A program made the translations under genes and the position numbers. Under the pieces are notes generated by a model, which was not told the DNA's origin, made no database searches, and saw nothing but the letters and a program-made list of their open reading frames with translations. Below are positions 11,634 through 25,394 of a stretch of DNA of 64,000 nt, piece by piece. Position 1 is the first letter of the stretch. The number at the start of each line of letters is the position of its first letter. The DNA comes from Oreocharis arfaki (Eukaryota > Chordata > Aves > Passeriformes > Paramythiidae), in the NCBI GenBank assembly GCA_013398015.1, contig VZRR01011619.1, positions 241,771 through 305,770 of the forward strand, written 5' to 3'.

Positions 11634-14600
11634 CTATAAAAGGAAACAAAAGCTGTCACAGATGTTGTTACAAATACCTATCCCTCAGCTAATCTGCTCA
11701 TGAATAGTGGACTGGTTGGTATTCAAGCCATCAAAGTCAGGTTCATTTTTCAAATTTATGTACCAGGAAAAATTCCAGTGATATGGGAAAACGTTTAAGA
11801 GGCAATACTTTGGAACATACAATGCTGTTCAGCAAGTATTCAGTAGCCTTAATACTGAATATTAGTGACTTTAATATAGCTTCAAGAGATGAAGGACAAA
11901 AACCAAACGAACAAACAAAACAAAACAAAACAAAACAAAACAACCCAGCAAACAAAGGCTGTAAGAAGGAAGTCTGAAACTTAATGCTCTCTTATTCTGA
12001 AGTTCACCATCAAAACCTCTCCATTCTCTTAGCTAAAGCACTCTACCTTCAAATTCCGGTTACGTTCATTTTAACTGCTGCCAGCTATATTCCCTCCCTA
12101 CTTGCAGACTGCAGCTCACTCACTCATTTGGCTAGTAAGTTAAAAACTGTCTGCAATTTCTGAACCAAACAGGAAGACTCAGTTTAGCTTTGTATTTAAC
12201 CAACAGAACACAAGTAAATTTATCCAACAAAGCAACCATTTAAGAGACTAAATAATAAGGCTAAACTTTAAAGATTTAGTTTTAAAACTGCAGTATTCAC
12301 CCAAGAAGTAGTAACTTTTATATGAGAAAATTCACTGAACTGATATTATTTCCCTCTTGACCTGCAGTCAGAATCACATAAAATATTAGTGAGTACTGCA
12401 ACACTCTGTAGGTACTGGAAAAGCTTTCTTAATAATTAATAGCAGTAATTTATTTAATCTACTTTTTTAAAAGGAAATTTAAAAAATCACTGAGAGGTAT
12501 CAGTATTACCATCAGGTAAATAGCACTTATAAAGAAAGGACAGTCAATTTTTTATTTTGTTTTTCTCTACAGACTAATTTATATCGGCCCATAGTCTATA
12601 TATACTTGCGCAAGGCAATTTATATTTATGCCTATCTGCACATCTGTTTCTCTCTTTCCGTCTACTTTACACACAAGCAACCTATGAGATCTCTGTACAT
12701 GTTGAGAATAAGAGAGATATAAGGTCCAAGGTTGGAAATGATGGTAAATATGCCCTATATCTTACTATTTTCATTGTAGGAATTGCTCAGTTTCTGCTTA
12801 GCATTGGGAAAGGTGAAAATAACACAAAATCCCTGGGGTTTTTTGATAATGAATTTATTTAATAGCCCACAGGATGTATTACTTTTTCTTGTTCTTTCAG
12901 TAGAGCTATTGCCTTAAACAAATCTAGGCAACACAAAATATCCACCTAATGTTAGCACAACTAAAAGAATACCAAGAATTCTTGATAAATTGACATTTAT
13001 GAGGGAGAGAAACATTGCACAGTCTTTAAGCAGTCAGACTAACAATTGATAGATAAAAAATGCGAGCACAGGACCCGAATACTCACAAACATACTCAAAA
13101 AAGAATATTTGCTATTGTTTAAACCTGAATGCTGAATAAACTTATCTGGACAGCCAATGAAAACAACCGCAGGAGACTGGAGTGGGCAATAGTGCAGAGA
13201 TTAAGTATCAAGCCTGATGTCTCAAAAATACTTATCATAAAAGGGATTTATTTTTCATGTGATGAGTTCTCCCCTTTCCTGCATATCACAGCTAGTTAAT
13301 TCCTAACTCTTCCCCATCTACTGAATAGGATTTTTTTTTTTTACAACAGAGATTTTTTAATAAATGCAGTCTTGAACACAGAGTAGGATGGGGTAATTTT
13401 TAACTTTTATTTTTCCTTTTTCTGTTCCTTTTTTAAGTTCCTCTTAAAAGACTTCTTAGCAACTTAAAGCATATTTTTATAATTCCTATTATTTGAATTA
13501 ATTTGAAGGAAGATGAGAAAAAAAAGATTCAGAGTCTGTATCTGCAATATAAATAAAAGCTGAAAGAATGATAGAGAAGACCCACAAGGTCTTACTGTAG
13601 ATTTTAATTTCAGAAGCAATGCCTAGCTCTCACTACTATTCTCACTAACTTGTGAGAATTAGCCAGTGAGCAAGAACATTCAATGACCATAGTGTTCAAA
13701 TATATAAATAGTCAAGAGAGAGGAAATAAATTATTTGTTCCCTAACAGCTACATACATGAAGTTGCAGCAAAAGAGTTCTGTTTTCACATGGCAGACAAA
13801 TAATCACAACAAGTTTCATGAAACCCTGTAGGAGACTGTCCAAGTTTACTAAATAATAAAAAAGTAACCACCAGCACCCCTGGGAAAGCATGTGGATCAG
13901 ACGGACCACTAGAGTCCTTTCCAGCTGTATTTACTATATGAAGACAGGTGTCCAGGTAAAACATTTTGGTGTCTTGTATCATTAAGCAACTCAGAGCAAC
14001 ACACAAAATATTACTGTGAAAGAAGAGAAAAAGAAACCAAACTGATTATTCTCTTATTGGTTCAGCTGACAATCTCAGATGTTTCCCAAATGTTTCATAT
14101 GTCTTTTTTGAATCTAATTTCTACTGCTGTTCTTTTCTTATTTAGAGATCCTATGGCATGAATTAATGGTCTTACTCTGAACAGGAAGAAAAGCTGTTTA
14201 AATAACAATTTTCTCTGCACACTTCGTAACTTCTCTGCTGCTCAGTGGACATGATAAAAATTATAAAACACTTGGCAAGTGTCAACAATTTCTTTGAAAT
14301 AAATTCCATCTTCCTTGGCTATACTGTTTGCTCAACAGTCCACTAAAGGCATTTTTAAAACATTTTAAGGTGTTCTTTATAGTTACTTTCAAATAATTTT
14401 TATGGAAATAAAACTACTTTATTTTTGCTTATTATCCCTAAAATCAGGTACACAGCTACGTAGAAAACCACATATTAAGAAAATAAACCATGACATATTG
14501 AAGAATAACACACAGTAAACATATACATGCACAATCTTTCTCTGTTTAGAATTCACTTTGAGTTAAAGTTCTGTGAACAAAAGAGAGTAAATCGTGTAGC

Positions 14601-15789
14601 ACTTCTGACAAAAATTCTATGTTAATCCCTCTAGCTAATTACAGCTCCGCATATGCCCTGCAAAGTGCAGTTTTTGGCACCAGGAAGTAACATTTAAATT
14701 AATCATTTTTCATGTTGTAGTAAATACACAAAAATTACAATGGTTAATGAACAAATTCCAATGCCTTTAGATATTTTTTGAAACAAAAATAATTAAAATA
14801 AATTTTGTTTATATAAGAAATGCAGTTCTTCTAAAAAAAATCTAACCTGAAAGCCAGGACAAGCAATCTTCACAAATACTACTTCAAATTAATATAGAGG
14901 ATTTTGATATTCAGTCAGTTGTTAATAACTATATATTAGATCATTTGCTCATAAAATGCATGTCACAACTCTTTTATATACAAATCATTAACCTTCCAAC
15001 AGTTGTTTTTAAGCAAACAAAAGTATCTTATTTAACACTGAAAACTTTTAAGAGACAATTTATACACTCTTAGTGCCAGTTCTGATACCTCTTCCAAAAG
15101 CTTTTCCCCATTTTCTGAGTTTTTTCTTCATGTTAAAGGTCAATCTGTATTTTACATTAATTATTCCAGCCACTACAACAGAGAGTAATTCTTGTTTTCT
15201 TATTTCCCCTAAATAACCAGAATCCTTTGAGCAGACTATTTTCACTGTTTCCTTTAATTGAAGGCTGTGGAGAGAAACATCTTTCTCTAAGCTTTTTCCT
15301 AATTTATTGTTAAGAAAATCAAAAGCAAGCAAGTTTTACTTTTCCTCTTCAGCAGCAGGAACTACAGTGCCCCTTTTGTCTCTTTCCTCAACAGGGGTAA
15401 GGAATTGTGGCAGCAGAACCAGTCAAAGACTAGGCCTGCGTGATGCACCTTGTCACAAAAGGAGGTGGTTTGCTTTCAGAAACAGCAGTCACTGCTCAAC
15501 TCATGTCCCCAGCAGCTCCTTCATGAGACAGCAAACTGAACAGAGGCACCACAAAGCTCCTCAGTTCAACCATGCTAGTTTAGAAAACAGCAATAGCAGT
15601 TTTCTCCTGAATGGTTCTGTACATAACCAGTTTTGAAAATTAAAAACTTCACGAGACTGCTCCCACCAAATTATCCCTGACAGTCAATTCTGTTTTGCCA
15701 AATCACTATTAATAAAGCACACATACTGGGATTAAAAACAAGCCTGGAATAAAATGTTTTTCAGAGGAACAGAACAATGGACCTAATAC
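11634..15789 (-). other. PTPRD: PTPRD intron splitting the Ig1 domain (phase 0)
   Basis: This 4,156-bp intron is bounded by the donor gtatta at 15789 and the acceptor ttttatag at 11634, both read on the minus strand. It is AT-rich. Apart from an AAAAC-type simple repeat near 11915-11942 and short A or T runs, I see no transposable element, RNA gene or coding segment. Open frames here are short and carry no recognisable domain. Confidence 0.85.
11915..11942. repeat. (AAAAC)n simple repeat
   Basis: About five to six tandem copies of the pentamer AAAAC within the intron that splits Ig1, preceded by a degenerate AAAC-like tract. Confidence 0.85.
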
Positions 15790-15935
15790 CTCAAATCTCT
15801 GATTGCTGACTTTCTTTCCTTTTTTGTTCCAGACAATTTTAGGTCTTGGATCTCCTGTGGCTTGACAGATGAATGAGGCAACTCCTCCTGAAACCCCTGT
15901 CTGGTCAACAGGAGTTCTTGTAAACTTTGGTGGTG
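15790..15935 (-). CDS. PTPRD: PTPRD coding exon, first half of Ig1 domain
   Basis: This internal exon encodes 48 full codons plus two bases completing a codon begun in the previous exon. The peptide opens PPKFTRTPVDQTG and ends KKGKKVSNQRFE, which I recognise as the N-terminal part of Ig1 of the LAR-family receptor phosphatase PTPRD. The first Ig cysteine (in FICQATGD) and the core tryptophan (in IVWNKKGKK) are present. The lysine cluster KKGKK is known in LAR-family receptors to bind heparan and chondroitin sulphate chains. On the minus strand the exon follows a pyrimidine-rich tract ending in tttcag, and is followed by a gt donor (GAG|gtatta). The 5' boundary is phase 1 and the 3' boundary phase 0. 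PTPRD is a neuronal type I membrane phosphatase acting in synapse formation and axon guidance. PTPRS and PTPRF are the alternatives, but the wording SGGVASFICQATGDPRPKIV fits PTPRD best from memory. Confidence 0.95.
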
Positions 15936-15937
15936 CT

Positions 15938-18900
15938 GAAACAAACAAAAAAAATTACCCAAATTAATCGAAGCAGTAAACATAAATTTAAAAAAATTCA
16001 CATCAAGATTTCAAAATTTAAAAATAAGGAAATGCTTTGTTTTTCCACTGATATCATTCACCTGCCAGAGAAAGCGTTATTAAAAAACCCCTAAAAGGTC
16101 AGGAAAGTACTTACAGATTTTACTAGTGAAATTTATATTAAAAACGAAATCTAATGGCATCGGAATAGCAAGATCACACATTATATTTTATCACCATTAT
16201 AAATAAAAAATCTAATTTGACTTCTGTTGCAAAATGAGCTCATCAATCAACTGGAATAATATAATGATTCACTACTTGATGCTATGATCATAGAGTGTCA
16301 TGAAAACAGGATTCTCACCTTTGAGACATTAAAATCAGTGACATTTAGGAGAAAGCATTTGTAATTTTGCATGGTGGAGGTAAATTACTATGTATTAAGA
16401 GTCCAGGCAGAAAGGACTAACAGAAGAGAGATCTATGCTTGGGCACAATTTTGTGTACAGCTCCTGTTCACTCTTGAATTCTACCATGTCAGAAAGGAGA
16501 AATAAAAAAAGATCCAATTACTGCAAAAACAGGAGAGGAGATGACAAAATGCCATTTTACAAAATTAAATTAGGGGAATTTTTTACCTTACCTCTTACAT
16601 AAAAAAGGCACTTTTAAAAAATACAATATCCTTGAAAATCTGAATGCTCTTTTGTTTAATAGAAATGCCAGGAAAATGTCTTAGTTTGTAACTTTTCAGA
16701 ACGCTCAATGGTCCTAGAAGTACTCATTCTGCTAATTTTCCCAGTGAAAATGTACCTAAACCCAAATGGAGGAGCACATCTCAGCAGTATAGTGTACCAC
16801 TACTACCATGGGGAAATTACAAAAGAACTTCTCTGATGTCAAAAATTGCCAAAACCATAGCAAATAAAACACACTTAAGAGTGAAGAAACTAGAAATCCT
16901 TTCCCAAGTCACAGGCTTTATGCCTGGACCACAAAAAAGACAAAAATATATTCTGATGAAGAGCATCTGGGTCTCACTGCAAGTGCTTCTTTTGAACTCT
17001 ATGTATGTTTTACCTCAGCACTGTGTAAAGAGACTTGACTGAATACGATATACTGACACTCTATGGCACAAGTTGTGATCGTGTGCCACCAAGTGCAAAA
17101 TGACACGCTGCCATTCTCTTTTAATTTTTTTTGACATTTTGTGAATTCACTGTTAGAACTCAGGCTACTGAAAGAGAAACACTTCACGAGGAAGTCCAAC
17201 AGCACACATTAACTATATATAGTAGCTCATAGGCAGAAAATAGAACACATAGCAATAAATGAAATTAAAAACCTTCCACCAAACTTAACTGCTGTTAGAG
17301 GTACAACCAGCTTTCTAATGATTTCTTCATGTAGAACTGTCCCTAACCCAGCAAAGGACTACAGGACTATAGCTGCCATGACTCCTTACAGAAATCGCGT
17401 ACTAGCTTCTGCAGAGCATTATTATCTACACTGTGGAGTTACAGAAACAGGGCTGAATACTTAACATGGCTCCAGATACCTGAACAACATTATTTTTGCA
17501 GTCCTATGTGAAGTTTTGCTGGACCAGCAATTAGTAAAACTGTTGGTTGTTAACCATGTAGCATTAGAGACGCAGCATTAGAGACAGAAAACAAGGGCAG
17601 TTAAACATAATGATACAATTTTCAACATGTGGACATTTTTCAAGGAAAAAAAGGGTTTAAAGTTTTATATAAAAACCACTTTCTTTTATGATGTGACTAA
17701 TATTATCTACATCAATAAAAAAGCTTCACAATCCAGCAGAGAAGGGAACTGGGGTGATCTTTGTCTTTCACTTAGACCATAACCTAGCTGAAAAAAAATA
17801 AGGTATGTATCTAGTCAAAGCTTCTTTTTGCATAAGTTAATTCCTATAAAAAACATTGCCACAACTCTCCTCCAATACCTAATCTTGGAAGTAAGTCAGT
17901 CATCTTCCAGGTATCATATGGTATCAGAGAAGATAAATTATTATTACAACACAAATAAATTTATAAAATTATCTGCCATGGAGACAGGTAAGTATTATGC
18001 AATCCCTCTTTTTATTACTCAACCAACACATTCATCTTGTTACATATAAAGCAACCACCATCAGTGTAAGGGTATGTGAAATCATAACCCAGCAGAAGCA
18101 AAAATGAAAAGTAGTATTTGTTGCCTTTATCTTTATAAAGGTTGTTAATTAAGGTTTGACACAAATTATCTCCACAATTAATGTTGTCAGTTTCTTGACA
18201 TTGATTGTGACCTAAGCTGCTAGGCACTCTGACAGCAAACACAATTAAACTGCACACACAGTTGTGCTTATTAACATGAGGGCAATTTTGATTGAGAACT
18301 GACAACTATTTTCGATCTCCCTTAACAACAGCAGTGCATAGTTCAAGAAAAACTCTCTGCAGCACAGTTCATTAAGCACAGCAATAATCTATATGGGAAA
18401 CTTCCATTACAATTAAATCTGCCAAAAAATAAGATGTAATATGTTACCAACTATGGTACCGCAGTCTTCAGCACTTTTGGAATTTTACTTCGTAACATTT
18501 CAATAAATGCAGTTAAAATAACAGATGTGCAATCAAAATAAAATAAGTGAAATTCATTTAAAATCAGCGTCTCATATTTCTGCACTGGAATCCTCTTGAG
18601 GGCACCATCAAAATTGCTGCAATATTATCTTTTAAACACAAAACACCCAAGTTTTGCTTGTTTATATACCAGTGCCCACTCAAATATTCATACTAATACT
18701 GAATTTTGATACCTCGTCAAGCTAAATAAAAAAAAAAAAAGTTAGAGCGGAAGATATCCGTAACTCGGATGTCTGAAGAGTACCAGAGGCTTTGTCATTC
18801 AAGAGCTAAGGGCTCCCACCATCTGCTACTCAGTAAGCACTTCTTGCTGGGACTCTTGAGAAGCCGAAGAGACATCTATTAAACCACTGCAAATTACACT

Positions 18901-20262
18901 CTTAATATATGAAGGAAAATTGAATTTATTGCTAGCTCACCTTAAATAAACTGAGCTTGCATTTATTTGTTTCAAAGAGTTTATACCCATAGAAATTAGG
19001 CTGCTGCTTCAATAAACAGTCAAGCTGTTGCCTCAGGGGGCACAGGAACTTCTGAAATAGAGGTGATTTACCACTGTCCAGATAGAAGTGGAGGTTTTTT
19101 GCACATTAGGGCTCCATAAAATACATTTGTAACGTGACACTAAAATAACTCATTTTGATTGGAACATTTGAATATCCTGGCACGAGCATAAGACAGTTCT
19201 TTCTTCCCTTCTGCGCCTCCATGTTGTCTTTTTAAAGTTTAGGTAGAATTCTGAAATAATGAATGGAATTCATTAATTCACATTTCATCATGTTACAGAA
19301 TTATCCATTTTAAAGTTACTGTTCTGTTCTGTGCTTTAAGGATATGTAATACTTCTCCTTTGCACTCAAATAAAGTCTGACAAAATACTTTTGAAATTAC
19401 TACTTCAGCCCCCTTCATTCCACAGCTACTGCAAACTATTCTTGTGTAGAGACATTTTTATGGACATACTTATCTAATGAAAAGGTGAATACAAGCATAA
19501 GACTTCACCTTCTTTAAACTGAGTTGTAATGAGAGGTCTGCAGTCCAGCTATAGCCAGCTCAGCACATGGACTTACTATGGACAAGATATACAATACAGA
19601 AGATGCAGAGCCTAATGCATTTGTTTCTAGATTCTCTGGAGTGTATGACAGTTCTTAGTATAAAATAATTCTATTTAAGATTAAACTTCATCATACGCCT
19701 GAAATATAAAAAAGTTTACTAGCTTAGAATAAAAATTGCCATGTATCATATCATATTGTATCCTTTGAAGGCATACATAACAAGGGTGAATAAACACATC
19801 AGAAAAAACTGAAAATGCAAAGACACTTCTTTCAAATGCCCCATTTGCTTATAAATTTACATGTATTTCAGGAGACTCCTTAAAAATTACAGTAACTTTT
19901 TCAGTTATAAAGACTCATTTTGCAGCAATAAAAGTTGGAAGATGATAATCACAACTGTTTCCATGGAATGTTTTCAGCTCAGACTCAGAAATGTAGGTTG
20001 AGAGCAGAGTGAACAATGTGGTCTGGCAGGCACCCATGCGCTTTGGAATACTGCACACATACAATCACAAAAATCATTTGCACTTAGCGTAGAGTCCTTA
20101 TATATTACTGGTCTAGAAGCATGAAGTTTCAGAGGGTATGCGACCAGACTCACACTGAGTAAAAAATTCTGAAGTAATTCTTCCCATGTCAAATTACACA
20201 CTCAGAAATTACTGGCACACAGTAAAAATCTAAATAAACAGAATACAAAAAAAACCCCACAA
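15938..20262. other. Intronic sequence, no repeat or gene seen
   Basis: AT-rich intron just upstream of the first Ig1 exon. I see no CR1, LTR or SINE signature and no peptide resembling a known protein. Confidence 0.55.
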
Positions 20263-20350
20263 AAATAAACCCAACCAAACAAAAAAACCCACCAAACCAA
20301 ACCAAACCAAACCAAACCAAACCAAACCAAACCAAACCAAACCAAACCAA
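20263..20350. repeat. (ACCAA)n pentanucleotide microsatellite
   Basis: Positions 20291-20350 are twelve uninterrupted copies of the 5-mer ACCAA. A degenerate CCAAAC-rich lead-in precedes them from about 20263. The minus-strand open frame through it encodes a meaningless repeat of GLVWF. Confidence 0.95.
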
Positions 20351-21379
20351 CTCCTTTATTCACGCCATTTCCCATTTTGCAACATTCACTGTATTCCAAA
20401 GACTTATAGGCCTCTAAATAAAAAGGCCATAGACTGGTTCATATTTAACAATGGTGAAGGTGGTGAAGACTCTCGTCCACGTAAAAATGAACAAACAGGC
20501 AAATGTTGCACGTAATCTCTGTTTGATACTGTATTATGAATTAAAAATCACATTATTTGTTATTATTTTCACAATTCCTCCAGTAGTTAATTTATTAAAA
20601 AACATATACATAGTACTTAATAGAAAATTACTTAATATAAATTTCAAAACACACTTATTTACAGCATTAGCTGCTAATTTACTCCTTAGTGATAATTTGT
20701 GACACCAGTTAGACTGATCATTGTTACAAGCAATTGTTTCACCCTAATTCTAACCTGCACTTACAGAGGACCTGCATTTCTCACTCTGTGTGAGAAAGTT
20801 AATTAGTTTTTATTTCTATAAGGATGAGAAATAATTTGTATTCATGAAATCTGCATAAAGAAATTCCTAAGTTAACAAGCAGTATGTTCCTAAAAGCTCT
20901 TGTCTGTCAGTCATAAGCTGTGAAATTTTTGTTTCTCACTGTGAACCTCCTAAGACAGCACCTGCCTTAACATCCTTCAGCAAGAAAAATAGCAACAACA
21001 CAATCTTCAAATGTCATCATACCCTGAGTAGCTGAATAGTTTTATTATCCCGTGAGTGAAATTTATCAGTTTTGTATCTCTGAACTATTAAATGCATTTC
21101 AGCCATGCCAATGAAGTCCAGCTGAAAATCTTGATCCATTTGGTTCACAGAAACTTTTCCAGGTACAAACACACATTTCCCAAAAGTCTGAGTAAAAGAA
21201 ATCAAGCTATTTCACTTTACAGGCATCAAGCATCCTCTTAATAACTCAGCCCCTACAATAACCATAAAATCTTGATAATATAACTGAAACACTGATCTCC
21301 CCGCCTTCTTTCTGCTACATGTATTCTTCTAAAAGCAAAAGCACTCAGAACAGAAGACTGGTTTTTGAGGGAGGTTTCT

Positions 21380-21427
21380 GGTTGGTTCTTTGGGGCTATT
21401 TTTGGTTGGTTCTTTGGGGCTATTTTT
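21380..21427. repeat. Perfect 24-bp tandem duplication
   Basis: The 24-mer beginning ggttggttctttggggc occurs twice back to back without a mismatch (21380-21403 and 21404-21427). Confidence 0.95.
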
Positions 21428-21901
21428 CCAATTTAGCAGTCATCTCCAGTTCCCAACCTCTCAATCTGCCAGAGCATACCCATCATACAGATTCAGTAAG
21501 CAGCTCAAAAAAATAAAAATATCACTTGCTGATCTCTCAAGGAAAATACGAAAAGTCAACCCTCTATTTTATGTTTTCAAATTTCCTGCAATCTACAGTG
21601 TCAGTTTAGTAGGCTGACCATTAGGTTCATTCTTCCCGGAAATAGAAAATCAAATCACAGACTTACAGGTAAGGCCTCACAAGTCGAACAAGTAGGTTAC
21701 ATTTTCCAAAAGGTCTAATGTTAAAATAGCACACATTTAATTTGTACCTCTAAGCTCTGCAAACCTTGTTACCAGCTCATTTCATTGTGGATTATGTATG
21801 CTTTTTTAGAGACAGACACTATCTGAGCCCTAGGGACATGGGAGGTATATGAACCAACGCAGACAGCAGCAGATGTTTATTTGCCAACTAATATAATTCA
21901 T

Positions 21902-21922
21902 ACACACACACACGCACACACA
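21902..21922. repeat. (AC)n dinucleotide repeat
   Basis: About ten AC units with one interruption (ACGC). Confidence 0.85.
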
Positions 21923-24900
21923 TTCCTTTTTAGCTTATAATAACAGAGAAATAAAAAGGCTTTTGCAAATATGAAGAACCTATGGGAAAAACCTGTGAAA
22001 AAGGCCTTTTACTAATACTGTAGACCAATATATTTATATTCGAAGTAGAAAGAAGCTGAGGAAGTATTTATTGCTGTGCTTTTTCTATTAAAACTGTTGC
22101 AGGCAACCTACTAACAATTTAAGCTGGTTTCATGACCATGAATTTCAAGACCATGACAAATTATTAGGACATCTAGTGTAAAACTGAGACCAACCATTAA
22201 CTACTTCCCTGTCAGAGCAATACTGTGCTAAGCCTGCCAGGAAACCAGGGCTTACGAGCCATCAGAATCAGTCTCGTGGATGATCAGACTAAAGGAGAAA
22301 CCTTCCAAAGCCAGGGCTACTCCCACACCATGCCCTCTTGCCTTCATTCCTCAAGCTGGGTACACAGCTTCAGCTATCAGTGCTACATACCCATTAGCTT
22401 AAACACAAAGCTTCAGCTTTCACTTAAGTATCACTACAGAAAACGAAAGCAGTATACATCTGCTTCTAAATCTCCCCTTATAATGAGGGTCTCTTCAGTT
22501 GTTTCTACACAAAAATTCTGGTCTACACTAGAGTTCAAGAAAAGAGAATCAGGATTCTTGGTTCTAGCAATTGACTAACCTGAGCACTGAAAGATGCAGG
22601 CATACAACTAAGTATTACTATCCAGTAAATGCATAGGAGGTCAAGAATTCTGCTGGTTTTTTTCCCATGCCTATAGGAATTCCAGCACTGGTAACCCACT
22701 GTCCATTACATCAACCCAACTGCACATATGCCTTTAAGTCATAAACCAGAACATGTTCAAATGCATAATACAAAACAAAACAGGTATAAGCTTGTGTATA
22801 TACATAGTACTTACCACAAAAGTATACATAAAAGCTAGGTGGGGCTTAATTTACCTGAGTTAGAAAGAGGACCTTGCTAGTTAATCCAGTACTAAGCCTT
22901 CTTTCAGCCACAAATAAAAAGCACGAAGCCTCTTGAATCTAAAAGGTTAGTGACGTGCACCACTTTATCCCCCAGGAACATTACATAACCTTGTCATATT
23001 CACTAATTTAATGAAAGGAAATTCCGCTTCAAAGCTCCCTACTGCTTCTTTTTCAAATTTTAATGTCTGCAGACTGCATATGAATTATTCGGTAACTGAG
23101 AGCTGACACTCCTTTTCAATGTGTAAAGAAGAAGCAGTGGATTTTAAAATACCGGGCAAGCTGATCTCTTTCCAGAAGAGTTTTGCTCTAAGAGAAAGGT
23201 AGGAATAATGAGACACTACAGGTTTCAGTTAGGGACTCAGAATATCTGAGTTATGACTAGGAAGATGATCTTCAGAAGTGTTTCAGTCTCACTAAAACCC
23301 TCAAAAGAGAGGGACCAAAATGAGGAAGCATAAAACTGGGGCACTGTAACAACTAAGTGAAACTTTCACTCATATTTTATTTATCTAAAAACAACAAAAT
23401 GCATACCTTGCCATTTATAAACAGGGCAAACTGCCGATTACTGACTGTGAAAGCAAAATCAACTATCTAGTAACACTACTGACTCTACATACTAATATGA
23501 TTCAGTGTTAATGCTTGACAAGCATCCACATAAGCAAATTCTCATAACTCCTATTCAAGCAGAAGTATGCTTGTGTCTAATCAAATCTCACAGCCCATAT
23601 GAACATATGCAATATGGGGCATTAAGGGGTTGAAGACGGCTTTCTACTTGCAGAACACCATTAGGAGATTACATGACTTGACATAAGCATAATTTATGAG
23701 CTAAACTGGTAAAAAAAAGATGGTATCATTAAGGCTGCTATAAAATAATAATAATTTTAAAACCTAGTAAGTAGTGACTCATAAATCTTTCCTTCTTACT
23801 AAGTTAAGCCTGCTTTGTCCCAAAACTTGATCAACACCTCCCTCTATTAGTTGTAAACCAATATTTACCATTTACCTACAAGCGTCAATTACATGAAACC
23901 TAAACTAAATGTCTAACCAAGCAGACAGAATAAATACTCCTCTTACCAGCAAAGCTGAGTGAGCTATGCAATGCAGCCTACCTTCAGCCGTACTGTAAGA
24001 CAGGTTAACATGGCCCCTAGGATGATGCACTGCTGATGCATAAGCAGACATTCATAAACTAGGTCAGAAAACTGTTTATAGATATTAAAAAAGATTCAGT
24101 GACTAAAGGCCCCAGTGGATTGTCCCAGTTCCTCGCCTACAAGTCACTTACGATACATCAGTATGGTTAACACACTACAAGCAGCCTGCTCTGGGATATG
24201 GCTACGCAGACATAAAAGCACTGATCAGAATGTATTTACACTGGCAGTATTTTTCATACTGTATTTTCAGTGTCCTACTGTGTATAGGTCCTGCCATAAA
24301 TACCAGCCACATTTTGTTGTCATTAAGGACAATGCACTGCAAAAATGCAAGAAATACTACTCGTAAGGTACTCAAGGTTCATCTGCTCCACAAATTTCTA
24401 CAGGAGCTGAATTGTTCTAGATTGTCTCTAGCAAAGTTATGCCAGCATAAATCTAAAGCACATTATAAAGCATGTAAGAATATGAGAACTAAAACCTCGT
24501 ACAAAGATACTCATAATAGAGATGTTGTTAGATCATAGATTTGAGTAAAAAGCAGAAACACAACCAAAAGAAATACATCACCACATAAAGGTAAACCTCT
24601 AATTACTAGAAGTTCATTTCTGCTTTAATTCTGATATGTAATAGCACTTCCTACAATGACATGTATTCTGCCATCTATTACCTAAAATCACTGAAAAGAC
24701 AAACATGTGATATCTTTTATAGCATTGCACCTGCTTTACAAGAATCTTGCATGGTTAGCCATGTTACTTCAGTGATTTTTAACGTAATTTTTAGTGCTTA
24801 AAGATATATCTAAGTAGATAAGCCCAACCCACAGTGTTGTGCCTAGCTTACACCTATCTCATCTATCTCTCACTAATTATATCTTCCATTCTTCTGTCTT

Positions 24901-25394
24901 CAACATATATTTATTCTCGTTTTAAAAGAGATACCAAGAAATCATAACGCTATGTATAACTGATATTTCGTCAAGGGCATGCTGTTAAAAGAAGGGCATA
25001 AGACTTTGTAGGACACAATAAAGCCTTTTTTCTTAAAGTAAATAAAGAAAAAAAAAATAAATTTGCCCTGTCACAGAGATTTTCACTCTGAAATCTCTAT
25101 CATAATTAGAAAGCATGATTCATGCCCATCTTCAAAAGAAAAGTAGAAATTACTAAAATACGACTGCCAAGAAGGATTTCATTCTTCATTTTTCTTGCAA
25201 GGGCAGATATGTCCATTACAACTACTACAAAAATTTTTAAAAATAGTAAGTCCTAGTCATACTTTCCTTTTAAGCTCATATCTAAGCAGTATGAAGAAAA
25301 AAAATTCAATGAAGTTTAGTCTCAAGAGATAGAACTGGAAGGCAAAAGCACTGAAAGTGGCAGCTGGCTCCTGGACAGAAGAGAGGGCTGACAG

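Larger units (their letters stand above)
20351..25394. other. Intronic sequence, only small tandem repeats seen
   Basis: No gene or transposable element recognised. It contains the 24-bp duplication at 21380-21427 and an AC repeat at 21902-21922. An open frame of 117 codons at 22225-22578 shows no known domain and is treated as chance. Confidence 0.55.

Noticed and set aside
15307..15636. Plus-strand open frame of 109 codons close to the Ig1 exon
   Set aside because: No domain, no splice or promoter context, and on the opposite strand to the gene. Treated as chance.
20291..20350. Regularly repeated short units that might suggest a CRISPR-like array
   Set aside because: Units are 5 bp with no spacers, in a vertebrate intron. 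It is a microsatellite.
20202..20399. Minus-strand frame with repeated GLVWF units
   Set aside because: Direct translation of the ACCAA pentamer repeat. A microsatellite, not a structural repeat protein.
22225..22578. Plus-strand open frame of 117 codons
   Set aside because: No known domain or promoter. Low-information Ser-rich peptide, probably chance.
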